This document shows, piece by piece, positions 54,823 through 63,785 of a stretch of DNA of 64,000 bases. Source of the DNA: Rhizobium rhododendri (lineage in GTDB: Bacteria > Pseudomonadota > Alphaproteobacteria > Rhizobiales > Rhizobiaceae). The stretch covers positions 1,550,001 to 1,614,000 of the forward strand of contig NZ_CP117267.1 in assembly GCF_007000325.2 (NCBI RefSeq), given 5' to 3'. The notes below the pieces were generated by a model that did not search any database, was not told where the DNA came from, and saw only the letters and a list, made by a program, of their open reading frames with translations. The stretch's first letter is position 1. The number at the start of each line of letters is the position of its first letter. A program made the position numbers and the translations under genes.

Positions 54823-56847
54823 ATGAGCGATGACACACCCATCCGTACGCCATTCGATGCGATCGACCTGGACCATCTTCGCCGTCTGGAGGCGCTGGAG
54901 GCCTACGACATCCTGGATACCGCGCCCGAGCCGGAATTCGACGATATCGTCTACATCGCCTCTACCGTCTGCAATACCCCGGTATCGCTGGTCAGCCTCG
55001 TCGAGGCCGATAGGCAGTGGTTCAAGGCACGGATCGGTTTCGAGCCCGGCGAAACGCCGATCGACCAGTCGGTGTGCGCCCATGCGCTGACGTCGCCGGA
55101 ACTGCTGGTCATTCCCGACCTCACCCTGGATCCGCGCACCCGGCACAATACGCTCGTTACCCAATCGCCTTTCATCCGCTTTTATGCCGGAGCGCCGCTC
55201 ATCGTGCCCGGTGGCGCCGTGATCGGCACGCTCTGCGTCATCGATACGGTGCCACGCCCGGAAGGGCTGGACGAAAACCAGCAGAACCTCCTGCGGGCAC
55301 TGGCGCGCCAGGTGGTGGCCTTCATGGAAACGCGACGCGTATCCCACCGCAAGGACGAACTCTTCCAGCGCCAGAAACGTCTCGCCGCCAGCATCCGCAA
55401 CAGTGCCAACAAGAACGTCGCCGCCCAGCAGGCCGGACGCATCGGCACCTTTGAAATCGATATCGCCACAAGCCAGGTGCGCGCCTCCGACGAGTTTTGC
55501 CGCATCTTCGACGTCCCCCCCGCCGACACCCATCCGACCGCGCTGTTCGAGTCCATGGTCGTGCCGGAAGATCGCCATATCCAATCGAATGAGGCGACCC
55601 GCAGGAATGGCGCGGCGCCTGTCGAAGTCGAATACCGGATCCAGACGGCAAACCATGGGACACGGTGGATTTCCCGCCACGCCAAATACCAGTACGACGA
55701 AAATGGCAAGCCGATCACCATGTTCGGCATGGTGCAGGACATCACGTCAATAAAACGGGATGCGGCACGCGTCCAGGCGTTGCTCGATCTCGGCGACCGC
55801 CTGCGCGAACTCGACGATATCGAGTCCATGGCACTGGCTGCCTCCGACTTGATGGCCAAGGCCCTAGACGCCAGCCGTGCGGGTTTCGGGCTCGTCGACG
55901 TCGCCGCTGAAACCCTGATGATCCAGCCGGAATGGCGCGCGCCCGGCGTCGCAAGCCTCGCTGGTCTCCACCATTTCCGCGACTACGGTGATTTCGTCGA
56001 TGAGCTGAAGGCCGGCCAGACTGTCATCATTACCGACGTCGCGACCGACCCGCGCACTCGCCACAGGGCAGAGGCGCTGCTCGCTATCGGCATCCACGTC
56101 CTCGTCAACCTGCCGGTCTTCGACCACGGGCAATTCAAGCTGGCGGTCTTCGTCCACCACGACAGACCGCATGACTGGACGCAGCAGGAAATCGACTTCG
56201 TGCGGAGCTTCGGCGACCGCATGCATCTCGCCATCGCCAGGCTCCAGGCGGAGGCCGACCAGGATGTGCTGAACCGGGAGATCGGTCATCGCCTGAAGAA
56301 CACCTTTGCCATGGTCCAGGCAATCGCCTCGCAGACCCTGCGGCCGATCATCGAGCAGGAGCATGTGCGCAATTTCGAGCGCCGGCTATACGCTCTTAGC
56401 TCCGCCCACGATTCGCTTATCACCCAGGACAGCGACGGGGCGGACATCGGCGCAGTCCTCATGCGGACTGCCGAAACCCTCGGTGTCACCGAACGGATCG
56501 ACGTGCACGGGCCGTCCATCAATTTCGGTCCTCGCAGCACTCTGTCGGTGTCGCTGCTGTTCCACGAGCTGGTGACCAACGCCATGAAGTACGGTGCCCT
56601 TTCGAACGAGGACGGCCGTGTCGCGGTCGAGTGGCAGGTGCTCGAGAGCAACGGCAACCGCGTGCTGACGATGCGGTGGACGGAGAGTGGCGGCCCGCCG
56701 GTGACAGAGCCTACACGCACCGGTTTTGGTTCAAGGCTGATTAAACGCGGCTTCATGGGAACAGGCGGCGTTACGCAGAGTTACTCAAGCCTGGGCTACT
56801 CGGTCGAAATGACCGCCGCGCTTTCACAGCTCCAAAGGGCGAACTGA
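54823..56847 (+). CDS. HWE-family sensor histidine kinase with GAF-PAS-GAF sensors
   Basis: The 674-residue soluble kinase has an N-terminal GAF domain (LDTAPEPEFDDIVYIAS, VSLVEADRQWFKAR), a PAS/PAC module (EYRIQTANHGTRWISRHAKY), a second GAF domain (RLRELDDIESMALAASDLM, ending in FVRSFGDRMHLAIARLQ) and a HWE core. The phosphoacceptor is His489 in EIGHRLKNTFAMVQAIASQT; the N box is HELVTNAMKYGAL and the HWE-type motif MRWTESGG follows. Such kinases often serve the general stress response or light/redox signals. The gene is followed after 3 bp by a response regulator, the likely partner. Confidence 0.93.
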   Translation: MSDDTPIRTPFDAIDLDHLRRLEALEAYDILDTAPEPEFDDIVYIASTVCNTPVSLVSLVEADRQWFKARIGFEPGETPIDQSVCAHALTSPELLVIPDLTLDPRTRHNTLVTQSPFIRFYAGAPLIVPGGAVIGTLCVIDTVPRPEGLDENQQNLLRALARQVVAFMETRRVSHRKDELFQRQKRLAASIRNSANKNVAAQQAGRIGTFEIDIATSQVRASDEFCRIFDVPPADTHPTALFESMVVPEDRHIQSNEATRRNGAAPVEVEYRIQTANHGTRWISRHAKYQYDENGKPITMFGMVQDITSIKRDAARVQALLDLGDRLRELDDIESMALAASDLMAKALDASRAGFGLVDVAAETLMIQPEWRAPGVASLAGLHHFRDYGDFVDELKAGQTVIITDVATDPRTRHRAEALLAIGIHVLVNLPVFDHGQFKLAVFVHHDRPHDWTQQEIDFVRSFGDRMHLAIARLQAEADQDVLNREIGHRLKNTFAMVQAIASQTLRPIIEQEHVRNFERRLYALSSAHDSLITQDSDGADIGAVLMRTAETLGVTERIDVHGPSINFGPRSTLSVSLLFHELVTNAMKYGALSNEDGRVAVEWQVLESNGNRVLTMRWTESGGPPVTEPTRTGFGSRLIKRGFMGTGGVTQSYSSLGYSVEMTAALSQLQRAN

Positions 56848-56850
56848 CAG

Positions 56851-57234
56851 ATGGCAGAGACATCGCCGACCAAGAAAATCGTTCTCGTCGTCGAGGATGA
56901 ACCGCTTTTGCGGATGATGGCGGCAGATCTGGTTGAGCGGGCCGGCTTCGAAGTGATCGAGGCGACCGATGCAGACGAGGCGGTGCATATCCTCGAAACC
57001 AGGACCGACATCCGCATCGTTTTTACGGATATCGACATGCCGGGTAGCATGAATGGGATGTTGCTTGCCGCCGCCATCCGCGACCGCTGGCCTCCGATCG
57101 ACATTATCATCACCTCCGGCCATGCCACTGCCGAAGAGGTCATGATGCCGGCACGCAGCATCTTCTTCTCAAAGCCCTACGACACGACCAAGCTTACCGC
57201 GACGCTGCACGCGCTGGCGGCCCGCGTCTACTAG
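56851..57234 (+). CDS. Single-domain response regulator
   Basis: The 127-residue receiver domain has the acidic pair in VVEDEPLL, the phosphoacceptor Asp60 (VFTDIDMPG) and the Lys in FFSKPYDT. There is no output domain, so it either acts by protein contact or works as a phosphate sink. It is encoded 3 bp after the HWE kinase and is its probable target. Confidence 0.95.
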   Translation: MAETSPTKKIVLVVEDEPLLRMMAADLVERAGFEVIEATDADEAVHILETRTDIRIVFTDIDMPGSMNGMLLAAAIRDRWPPIDIIITSGHATAEEVMMPARSIFFSKPYDTTKLTATLHALAARVY

Positions 57235-57411
57235 TCTCAGCCGCCAGTGGTGTGCCCGCACCATTATCGTTCAGACATGGCGCCGTGTCACAAACCGGCA
57301 GCGGGCTCTTGCAGCAGGCATTGCTCCTTCATACCTTAAGGTCCGGGATCTGACCGACCGCGCAGCGTCGTCGTGCTCCCCCGACCAACAGACTGCCGCG
57401 AGGATAAGCCC

Positions 57412-58317
57412 GTGCCAATTGAAAAACTCCTGCCATCCATAGTCGCCCTACGCTCCAGCATCGCCGAGGACGCCTTCACCGCCTCGACGCTTGGAACCAT
57501 CCGCGAGGGCAGCGGCGTCGTCATTCGCGACAACGGCCTGGTGCTGACGATCGGCTATCTCATCACCGAGGCGGAAGAGGTCTGGTTGACGCGCAGGGAC
57601 GGCAAGGTCGTCCCTGCGCACGCCCTCGCCTTCGATCAGGAGACCGGCTTCGGGCTCGTCCAGGCGCTCGGCCCTCTCGACGTACCGGCGCTGCCGATCG
57701 GCGATGCGACCGCCACGCAGCTCGGAGATGCGGTCGTGCTCGCAGATGGCCTCGGCAATGCGGTGTCGTCGAAAATCGTCGCCAAGCAGGAATTCGCCGG
57801 CTACTGGGAATATCTCCTCGACGAAGCGATCTTCATCTCGCCGGCTCACCCATCCTGGGGCGGCGCTGCCCTGATCGACGAACACGGCAAACTGCTCGGC
57901 ATCGGCTCTCTGCGGCTGCAGATGAGCCAAGGCGGCAAGGTCGCCGATATCAACATGGTCGTGCCGATCAACCTCCTGGAGCCGATACTCGACGACCTGC
58001 TGCACCGCGGCCAGATCGATAAGCCCCCACGTCCATGGCTGGGCGCTTTTTCGGCCGAGAACAACGGTGAAGTCGTGGTGATGAATGTGGCTCCAGGCGG
58101 ACCGGCTGCGGAAGCAGGCCTGCGTCCCGGCGACATCATCTCGGAAATCCGCGATGCGGAAGTCGATGGGCTGGCAGATTTCTATCGTCAGGTCTGGAAC
58201 AGCGGACCGGCTGGCGCCGAGATCCCGATGCGCGTGCTGCGCGACGGCCGCGAAGCCTGGCTGCGTGTAAAATCCGCGGATCGCGGCAGCTTTCTCAAGA
58301 AGCCGCAGATGCAATAG
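57412..58317 (+). CDS. HtrA/DegP-like protein with PDZ domain, catalytic residues apparently lost
   Basis: The 301-residue protein has a trypsin-like part followed by a PDZ domain (VVVMNVAPGGPAAEAGLRPGDIISEIRD split over it; GEVVVMNVAPGGPAAEAG is typical). In the protease part the position of the catalytic His reads GLVLTIGYLI rather than the usual LTNxHV, the Asp region reads FDQETGFGLVQ, and the Ser region reads HPSWGGAAL where GNSGGPL is expected. All three catalytic residues therefore look replaced. No signal peptide is present. GTG 57412 with AGGA upstream is preferred. It may work as a binding or scaffold protein. Confidence 0.82.
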   Translation: MPIEKLLPSIVALRSSIAEDAFTASTLGTIREGSGVVIRDNGLVLTIGYLITEAEEVWLTRRDGKVVPAHALAFDQETGFGLVQALGPLDVPALPIGDATATQLGDAVVLADGLGNAVSSKIVAKQEFAGYWEYLLDEAIFISPAHPSWGGAALIDEHGKLLGIGSLRLQMSQGGKVADINMVVPINLLEPILDDLLHRGQIDKPPRPWLGAFSAENNGEVVVMNVAPGGPAAEAGLRPGDIISEIRDAEVDGLADFYRQVWNSGPAGAEIPMRVLRDGREAWLRVKSADRGSFLKKPQMQ

Positions 58318-58327
58318 GCAGATAAAC

Positions 58328-58357
58328 GTCGGCAGCGATCACAGGACCGCTGCCGAC
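58328..58357. terminator. Bidirectional hairpin terminator
   Basis: GTCGGCAGCG and CGCTGCCGAC form a perfect 10-bp stem around a 10-nt loop, followed by ATCGTTTT. It lies between the convergent HtrA-like gene and the small gene at 58368. Confidence 0.8.
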
Positions 58358-58367
58358 ATCGTTTTCG

Positions 58368-58580
58368 TCAGTTGAATTTTCCGCGCCTGGATTTCTTGGC
58401 GAGCCGCAGGACATGGTCGTCGGCGATGTCGGCGAGAATGACCGCCACTTCCATCTCACGCCAGCCTGCAGCACTTGCCTCGGCAACGAGGCGCGCAAAA
58501 GCGATCTCCATCGCGCTCGCGCAATCGGTCGCGCGTTCGTGATCTTCTTCTGTGGGTTTGGGCGAAATTTGACTATCCAT
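58368..58580 (-). CDS. Small conserved hypothetical protein
   Basis: The 70-residue soluble protein (SPKPTEEDHERATDCASAME near the start; AGWREMEVAVILADIADDHV in the middle) appears helical and acidic with a basic C-terminus. I know this type only as a conserved rhizobial hypothetical. The ribosome-binding site is weak. The 288 bp upstream (58581-58868) are A+T-rich and hold no gene. Confidence 0.65.
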   Translation of the reverse strand: MDSQISPKPTEEDHERATDCASAMEIAFARLVAEASAAGWREMEVAVILADIADDHVLRLAKKSRRGKFN

Positions 58581-58868
58581 AACTCTACCATGACGCGAAA
58601 CGGATTGAATGTGAAGTCCCGTTGACTTGATGTCAGACCATATAACCTATCCGTGTGTCATTCTGGGGCCCATTTTTGGGTTCACTTTTTATGCTGCCTC
58701 CATGACCCTTCGGCTGTGGCCACCTGTAAAATGAGTTCAGCAGGGAACCATTATTACTACCGTGTGTTGGTTGCCGCTTTACAAGAGACAGCAAATATAT
58801 AATTCGCTGAAACTCTTGAGCCATCAACGCCATCGGCTGGTGCAGCCACGGCCCATCCGGAGGTGCGA

Positions 58869-60122
58869 ATGCAGCCATCATCGAAAACTGGCCTGTCCGG
58901 CCGCTCGCTCGTCGCGCTGGCGTTTCTCAATTTTTTCCTCGCAGATGCCCGCGATGGGCTCGGGCCCTTTCTCGACGGGTTCCTTGCGACCAACGGCTGG
59001 AGCCCCATGACGCTGGGGTTCATCGCCACCCTCGGCGGCATCCTCGGCATGGTGGCAACGCCGTTGTTCGGCGCCTGGGTGGATGCATCCAGCCACAAGC
59101 GGATGCTGATCATCCTGCCCGTCGTGCTGATCAATGCAGCCGCCGTGTGGACGCTGGTCAGTCCCGGTGATTTTTCGGTGTTCGGCGGCCAGTCGGCCAC
59201 CGCGGTCGTCGGTGCCATCGTCGGCCCGGCGCTGATGGGACTGACGCTCGGTCTGGTCGGCCAGAGGGCGTTTTCACGCCAGGTGTCGCGCAACGAGTTC
59301 TGGAACCACGCCGGCAACGTCGTATCGCTCGCCGGCGTCTATGCAGCCTCGGTGTTCTTCGGCCTCACAGGCATCATCGTGCTGATGGTCGTCACGGCGG
59401 TAGCAACCATCATCGCGGTGCTGGCGATCGACCCGGATAAGATCGACAACAGGGTTGCCCGTGGCCTTGGCTCGGAAGACGGCGACGGCAAGGACCAGCC
59501 CTCCGGCTACAATGTTCTCATTGGCACCAAGGGGCTAGTGCTGCTGGCGGTGACATTGCTGGTCTTCCATTTCGGCAATGCGCCGATCAGCCGCCTGATT
59601 GCCCAGGACTTCTCGCTGCAGCTCGGCACCCCTTTCCGCACCACGGCGATCACTACGGGCGTCTCGCAACTGTCGATGATCGTCATGGCGCTCGCCGCAC
59701 CGTTTCTGATCCGTCGCTTCGGCCTTGCCACGGTATTCATCCTTGCTCTCTGCGCCCTCCCCATTCGCGGCGCCATCGCCGGCAGTTTCCACGAATTCGC
59801 CGTCATCTTCCCGGTCCAGGTGCTGGACGGCATCGGCGCCGGGCTGATCGGCATCGCCACGCCCATCGCTGCGGAGCGCATCCTGTCCGGTAGCGGGCGC
59901 TTCAATGTCGGCCTTGCCGCCGTCATGACGGTCCAGGGCATCGGCGCCTCGCTCAGCAACGTCGTCGCCGGCTGGCTGACATCAGAGGGCGGCTATCCGC
60001 TGGCCTATTGGGTGCATGGCGGCGTTGCGGCGATTGCTCTTGCGATCTTCATCTACGGTCGCCACAGCATTGCGCCGGAAACACGGGACCGCCGTGGAGT
60101 GACAGACGGCGCCACCGCATAG
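58869..60122 (+). CDS. Major facilitator superfamily transporter
   Basis: The 417-residue membrane protein has twelve hydrophobic helices in two halves, with the MFS loop FGAWVDASSHKRMLII between helices 2 and 3 and a central charged loop (residues 190-215). NFFLADARDGLGPFLDGFL near the N-terminus is characteristic of a proteobacterial group without a known substrate. GGAGG lies 6 bp before ATG 58869. Confidence 0.92.
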   Translation: MQPSSKTGLSGRSLVALAFLNFFLADARDGLGPFLDGFLATNGWSPMTLGFIATLGGILGMVATPLFGAWVDASSHKRMLIILPVVLINAAAVWTLVSPGDFSVFGGQSATAVVGAIVGPALMGLTLGLVGQRAFSRQVSRNEFWNHAGNVVSLAGVYAASVFFGLTGIIVLMVVTAVATIIAVLAIDPDKIDNRVARGLGSEDGDGKDQPSGYNVLIGTKGLVLLAVTLLVFHFGNAPISRLIAQDFSLQLGTPFRTTAITTGVSQLSMIVMALAAPFLIRRFGLATVFILALCALPIRGAIAGSFHEFAVIFPVQVLDGIGAGLIGIATPIAAERILSGSGRFNVGLAAVMTVQGIGASLSNVVAGWLTSEGGYPLAYWVHGGVAAIALAIFIYGRHSIAPETRDRRGVTDGATA

Positions 60123-60184
60123 CCTCGCCCTTGACTTCGCAGGCCAACAAGAACATTTTGAGAACAAATTAAAGGGCATACATC

Positions 60185-60418
60185 ATGGCGGCGGAAAAAT
60201 TCATCATCATTCCATACAAGAAGGTCCGCAATGGCCTGGCTCCCGGCGAAATGCGCCAGGCTTCCAACGCCGCCAGCGCGGAAAAGATCGCGGCTGCCAT
60301 GTCTGAGCGCTTCGTCGGTGTTGCCGCCTATGCCGTCACCGTCGACGAGGAGACCGGTGACATGACCTCGCCGCGCCTGCTGGCAAAGCACGGGGACATC
60401 GCCGAACTCAACCCGTAA
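60185..60418 (+). CDS. Small conserved hypothetical protein
   Basis: The 77-residue protein (EKFIIIPYKKVRNGLAPGEM; AVTVDEETGDMTSPRLLAKH) is soluble with predicted beta-alpha character. AAAGGG lies 10 bp before ATG 60185. It is found in rhizobia as a conserved hypothetical; nothing indicates its function. It follows the MFS gene by 62 bp. Confidence 0.72.
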   Translation: MAAEKFIIIPYKKVRNGLAPGEMRQASNAASAEKIAAAMSERFVGVAAYAVTVDEETGDMTSPRLLAKHGDIAELNP

Positions 60419-60467
60419 TCTGTTGCATTATTCTGGATGCATCGCCTCGCGCGGCGCATCTGTCGTC

Positions 60468-60968
60468 TCAGCGCTTGGCGATCGTCGGGCTTGAAACCTT
60501 GTCGCCGATGGCAAGGCCGAGCTTCTTCACGATGCCGCCGTTCAATTCGATGACGTATTTCACCGGCCCGCCGGAATCGATGATGGTCTGCGAATAGGGC
60601 ACGGCGTTCTCGACAATATGCGTCACACCGCCTGCCGTGTCGACGAACAGCATGTCGAGCGGCAGGACTGTATTTTCCATCCACATCTGCACATGCTGCG
60701 CCTTGTCGAAATCGAACAGCATGCCGTGGTCGGCAGCCATCTGGCGACGAAACATCAGGCCGTATTCGCGCTGTGGGCCGCTGACAGCGACCTCGACGGT
60801 GAATGTATGGACTGTTCCAGTCTTGCCGGTGATCGTCAGCGTCTCGCTCGCAAAATGCGGCGCCTGCTTGACGACATCTGCGGCATCGGCCGTTGCGGCA
60901 TGACTAGAGAAAGCCAAAAAAAGCGCCAGAGGGGCGCTTTTCAGGAGAGATGCGAGACGCATGGCCAT
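60468..60968 (-). CDS. DUF192 domain protein, exported
   Basis: The 166-residue precursor has a signal peptide (cleavage near AATA) and the DUF192 domain: VEVAVSGPQREYGLMFRRQM, GMLFDFDKAQHVQMWMENT, PLDMLFVD and KYVIELNGG. The family is widespread in proteobacteria with no settled function. Its ATG overlaps the stop of the cold-shock gene (TGATG), so it is translationally coupled to it. Confidence 0.92.
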   Translation of the reverse strand: MAMRLASLLKSAPLALFLAFSSHAATADAADVVKQAPHFASETLTITGKTGTVHTFTVEVAVSGPQREYGLMFRRQMAADHGMLFDFDKAQHVQMWMENTVLPLDMLFVDTAGGVTHIVENAVPYSQTIIDSGGPVKYVIELNGGIVKKLGLAIGDKVSSPTIAKR

Positions 60969-61546
60969 CAGTGCGACCTGCCGACCGGGCTTGGCGTATC
61001 CGGATGGATTTCAGCTGCCATCATGCCCTTGTCGCCCGGTCCGAAACGGACCAGCACCACCTGCCCCGGCCGAAGCTCGGTAAGGCCAAAACGGCGCAAT
61101 GTTTCCATGTGGACGAAGATGTCCTCCGTCCCCTCGCCGCGCGTCAGAAAGCCAAAACCCTTGGTACGGTTGAACCATTTGACGATAGCACGCTCGAGAC
61201 CGCTGGTGGCTGTGACCTGCACGTGGGTGCGGGCTGCCGGCATCTGCGAAGGGTGCAGCGCGGTCGACTGGTCCATCGAAAGGATCTTGAAGGCCTGGTA
61301 GCCACGCTCGCGGCGCTGGATCAGCGCGACGATCCGCGTTCCCTCGAGGATCGTCTGGTAGCCGTCGCGGCGCAGGCACGTCACGTGCAGCAGCACGTCC
61401 TGCATGCCATTGTCCGGAATGATGAAACCGAAGCCCTTGGCAACGTCGAACCACTTGACCAGCCCGGTGATCTCGATGAGATCGACGGCTTCACCCGCCA
61501 GATCCTCAAAGTCGGCAATTTCAGTCGATGAAGTCCTGTCACCCAT
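60968..61546 (-). CDS. Double cold-shock-domain protein
   Basis: The 192-residue protein has two CSDs: the first with GLVKWFDVAKGFGFIIPD (about residues 27-44), the second with AIVKWFNRTKGFGFLTRG (about residues 115-132), each with RNP1-like KGFGF and a following VLLHV or IFVHM RNP2. A linker of about 25 residues joins them. Duplicated CSD proteins occur in alphaproteobacteria as RNA-binding regulators of stress or stationary phase. It is coupled to the DUF192 gene downstream. Confidence 0.93.
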   Translation of the reverse strand: MGDRTSSTEIADFEDLAGEAVDLIEITGLVKWFDVAKGFGFIIPDNGMQDVLLHVTCLRRDGYQTILEGTRIVALIQRRERGYQAFKILSMDQSTALHPSQMPAARTHVQVTATSGLERAIVKWFNRTKGFGFLTRGEGTEDIFVHMETLRRFGLTELRPGQVVLVRFGPGDKGMMAAEIHPDTPSPVGRSH

Positions 61547-61741
61547 CTTCGCCAGCCCCTTGGATACACGTTACGCTGTTACGGTTAACTGATTCTCGAA
61601 ATCAAGATTAGCATCTTGGTAACGGAAAAGCGCAAGTCCTGTTTTGTTTATTCTCTGACGCTGATTTGAGCCGCTACACTTGCCTGGGGCTGGCGTTGGT
61701 ACAGATAAGACTGGACAGATTCACATTAGAAAGGAAATAGA

Positions 61742-62182
61742 ATGCGTTATCTCCACACGATGGTCCGGGTGAAGGATCTCGACGCCGCGCTGCACTTTTA
61801 CACGACGCTGTTCGGCATGACGGAAATCCGTCGCTACGAGAACGAGAAGGGGCGGTTCACCCTGGTGTTTCTCGCAGCCCGCGACGATCTCGAACATGCC
61901 GGCACGCATATGTCGCCCTGCCTCGAGCTCACCTACAACTGGGACACTGAGGACTATGACGGCGGCCGCAACTTCGGTCACCTCGCCTATGAGGTCGATG
62001 ACATCTATGCGACGTGCCAGAAACTGATGGATGCGGGTGTTATCATCAACCGCCCGCCCCGCGACGGTCACATGGCCTTTGTGCGCTCGCCGGACGGCAT
62101 TTCCATCGAGATTCTCCAGAAGGGCGACAACCTGCCGAGCACTGAGCCCTGGGCTTCGATGACCAACACGGGCGTCTGGTAG
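61742..62182 (+). CDS. gloA: Lactoylglutathione lyase (glyoxalase I)
   Basis: It isomerises the methylglyoxal-glutathione hemithioacetal to S-lactoylglutathione. The 146-residue protein has MRYLHTMVRVKDLDAALHFY, FYTTLFGMTEIRRYENEKGRF split over it, GHLAYEVDDI and the metal-binding Glu in DGISIEILQKG; His5 and a second His complete the site. AAAGGAAA precedes ATG 61742. A 10-bp hairpin follows its stop. Confidence 0.96.
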   Translation: MRYLHTMVRVKDLDAALHFYTTLFGMTEIRRYENEKGRFTLVFLAARDDLEHAGTHMSPCLELTYNWDTEDYDGGRNFGHLAYEVDDIYATCQKLMDAGVIINRPPRDGHMAFVRSPDGISIEILQKGDNLPSTEPWASMTNTGVW

Positions 62183-62198
62183 CCCCAGGCTTTCCCGA

Positions 62199-62233
62199 GG
62201 CTTGCAGGAAAGTCGAATGACGGCCTGCAAGCC
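62199..62233 (+). terminator. Hairpin after gloA
   Basis: GGCTTGCAGG and CCTGCAAGCC are exact 10-bp inverted repeats with a 15-nt loop, 17 bp after the gloA stop. The loop is long and no U-run follows, so efficiency is uncertain. Confidence 0.55.
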
Positions 62234-62404
62234 ATCTTGACCCTTGCCGACGGGCAATGGTGCCAGCATGGTCCGGCTATCGAAGCATCACGCATCGAAT
62301 CGTCGCGGCCTTGTCTCTCTCCCGCCGGCGGATCCACGGCGTCGTCCCTCCTGGACAGCGGTGCTTCTCGAGAGCCAACGCGGGGGACCGATCCTTTGGG
62401 CACA

Positions 62405-63265
62405 GTGCAGACGACTTCAAGCAGACAGTTCCTGCTCCGCGCGACGACAGCCGCTCTATGCTTCGTGATGTTGTCGGGATGCATGACGACCTCGGCCAGG
62501 AAGGCCAAGGAACAACAGGTCGCCGACGCGGCCGAGCCCGCGCCGGAAGTAGTGATGCGGACGCCCGGCGAACAACTGGCCGCAGAACTCAACGCCAAGG
62601 CGCAGGCACAGGGCCAGAAACCAGGTACCTATCGCGACCCGCAGGTCCGCACCGGCTCCGGCCAGCAGACGGTAGCCCAGCAATCGGCAACCGGCCTCTT
62701 CCCCAACGCGCCGATGCCCGCATCACAGGCATCGACCGAGCCCGCCAATATCGGCGGCCTGATCACCCAGCCGACGGCGGTCAACGCCAACCGCTCCAGC
62801 ATATACGCAGCGCCGCCACCCATCGCCGTCAACCCCGACGGCACGCTGGCACCGGTCTCCACCTATGCAGCGCCGGCCTTGCGCAACGTCTACGCCCTGC
62901 CACCGGGAAGCGCGATGCAGCAGACGCAGCCACAGCCGCAGCAACAGCAGCCCATGATGGCGCCGCCATCCGGCCAGTCCTCGAATGCGATGCCCCAGGG
63001 TGCGCCGAGGATGGCATCTGCCTCCGCGACCCGCCCGACTGCGGACGCAACACCTTCCCACGTCCTGCCAGCCCCCGGTTCGAAGGGTAGGCATCTCGAC
63101 AGCCAGGAAGCGCTGATGATGGCGCGCAATCTCGCGTCGGGCGGCAAGAGCACTCCCGCCAACTCGATGATGCCGCCGTCCTCCTCCGGCCTGACCCTGC
63201 CGCAAGGCGTCACCCTACCACCGGGCGTGACCTTGACGCCGGGCATGGAAGCCTCGCTGAAGTAG
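62405..63265 (+). CDS. Proline/glutamine-rich lipoprotein
   Basis: The product has a lipoprotein signal peptide with lipobox LSGC (Cys26 if GTG 62405 is used, 286 residues). It continues as a Pro/Gln/Ser/Ala-rich chain including QTQPQPQQQQPMM and a short repeated ending LPQGVTLPPGVTLTPG. No folded domain is recognised. The start is uncertain: TTG 62396 has GGGGGA upstream, GTG 62405 lies closer to the signal helix. Conserved members occur in rhizobia as hypotheticals. Confidence 0.68.
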   Translation: MQTTSSRQFLLRATTAALCFVMLSGCMTTSARKAKEQQVADAAEPAPEVVMRTPGEQLAAELNAKAQAQGQKPGTYRDPQVRTGSGQQTVAQQSATGLFPNAPMPASQASTEPANIGGLITQPTAVNANRSSIYAAPPPIAVNPDGTLAPVSTYAAPALRNVYALPPGSAMQQTQPQPQQQQPMMAPPSGQSSNAMPQGAPRMASASATRPTADATPSHVLPAPGSKGRHLDSQEALMMARNLASGGKSTPANSMMPPSSSGLTLPQGVTLPPGVTLTPGMEASLK

Positions 63266-63411
63266 CCTGCTGCCCGGTCAAAGCCTGCGCCCCACACACC
63301 TGCAACGACATCCGAAAGCCCCTGCAACCCGCTGTTTCCGCCCGTTAATCGCTTCATGCCGAAACGACGATATAGAGCTCTATTTTTTTCGGGAAAAAGC
63401 AAATTCCCGGC

Positions 63412-63440
63412 TTGCAGGATCTGAAACGCCCCCCTATAAG
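63412..63440 (+). promoter_or_regulatory. Promoter of tRNA-Glu copy 1
   Basis: TTGCAG (63412-63417), a 17-bp spacer and TATAAG (63435-63440) match the housekeeping -35/-10 pattern. The GGCGCCACA discriminator follows. The same elements precede copy 2. Confidence 0.8.
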
Positions 63441-63455
63441 GGCGCCACAAGTTAT

Positions 63456-63530
63456 GCGCCCTTCGTCTATCGGTTAGGACGACAGATTTTCATTCTGTAA
63501 AGAGGGGTTCGACTCCCCTAGGGCGTACCA
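63456..63530 (+). tRNA. tRNA-Glu (anticodon TTC), copy 1
   Basis: The 75-bp gene includes the encoded CCA. The acceptor stem GCGCCCT pairs with AGGGCGT (G-T at the end). The anticodon stem ACAGA/TCTGT encloses TTTTCAT with TTC as anticodon. The T arm contains GGTTCGACT. CTTGTTTTTCTC after it is the likely terminator. Confidence 0.97.
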
Positions 63531-63741
63531 CTTGTTTTTCTCTTCAGTGACGACCAATGTTTGCCATGGCAGCCGCCGTGAGCACTTGCTTCCACGTAAT
63601 CGGCCTTGCCGTCAGAACATCGGATTGTCTTGCCGCAACGAGCGCTCATGTCCCCGAGGCCTGTTACGCACGGCAAATCGCGGACCTCCAAACGCCTCTC
63701 AAAAAACCGCTTTTCATTGTGGATTTGTGACGATTTTGCGC

Positions 63742-63770
63742 TTGCGGGATACGAATGGCCTGACTATAAG
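63742..63770 (+). promoter_or_regulatory. Promoter of tRNA-Glu copy 2
   Basis: TTGCGG (63742-63747), a 17-bp spacer and TATAAG (63765-63770), again followed by GGCGCCACA. The offset from copy 1 is exactly 330 bp, equal to the offset between the tRNA genes. Confidence 0.8.
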
Positions 63771-63785
63771 GGCGCCACAGTGATT

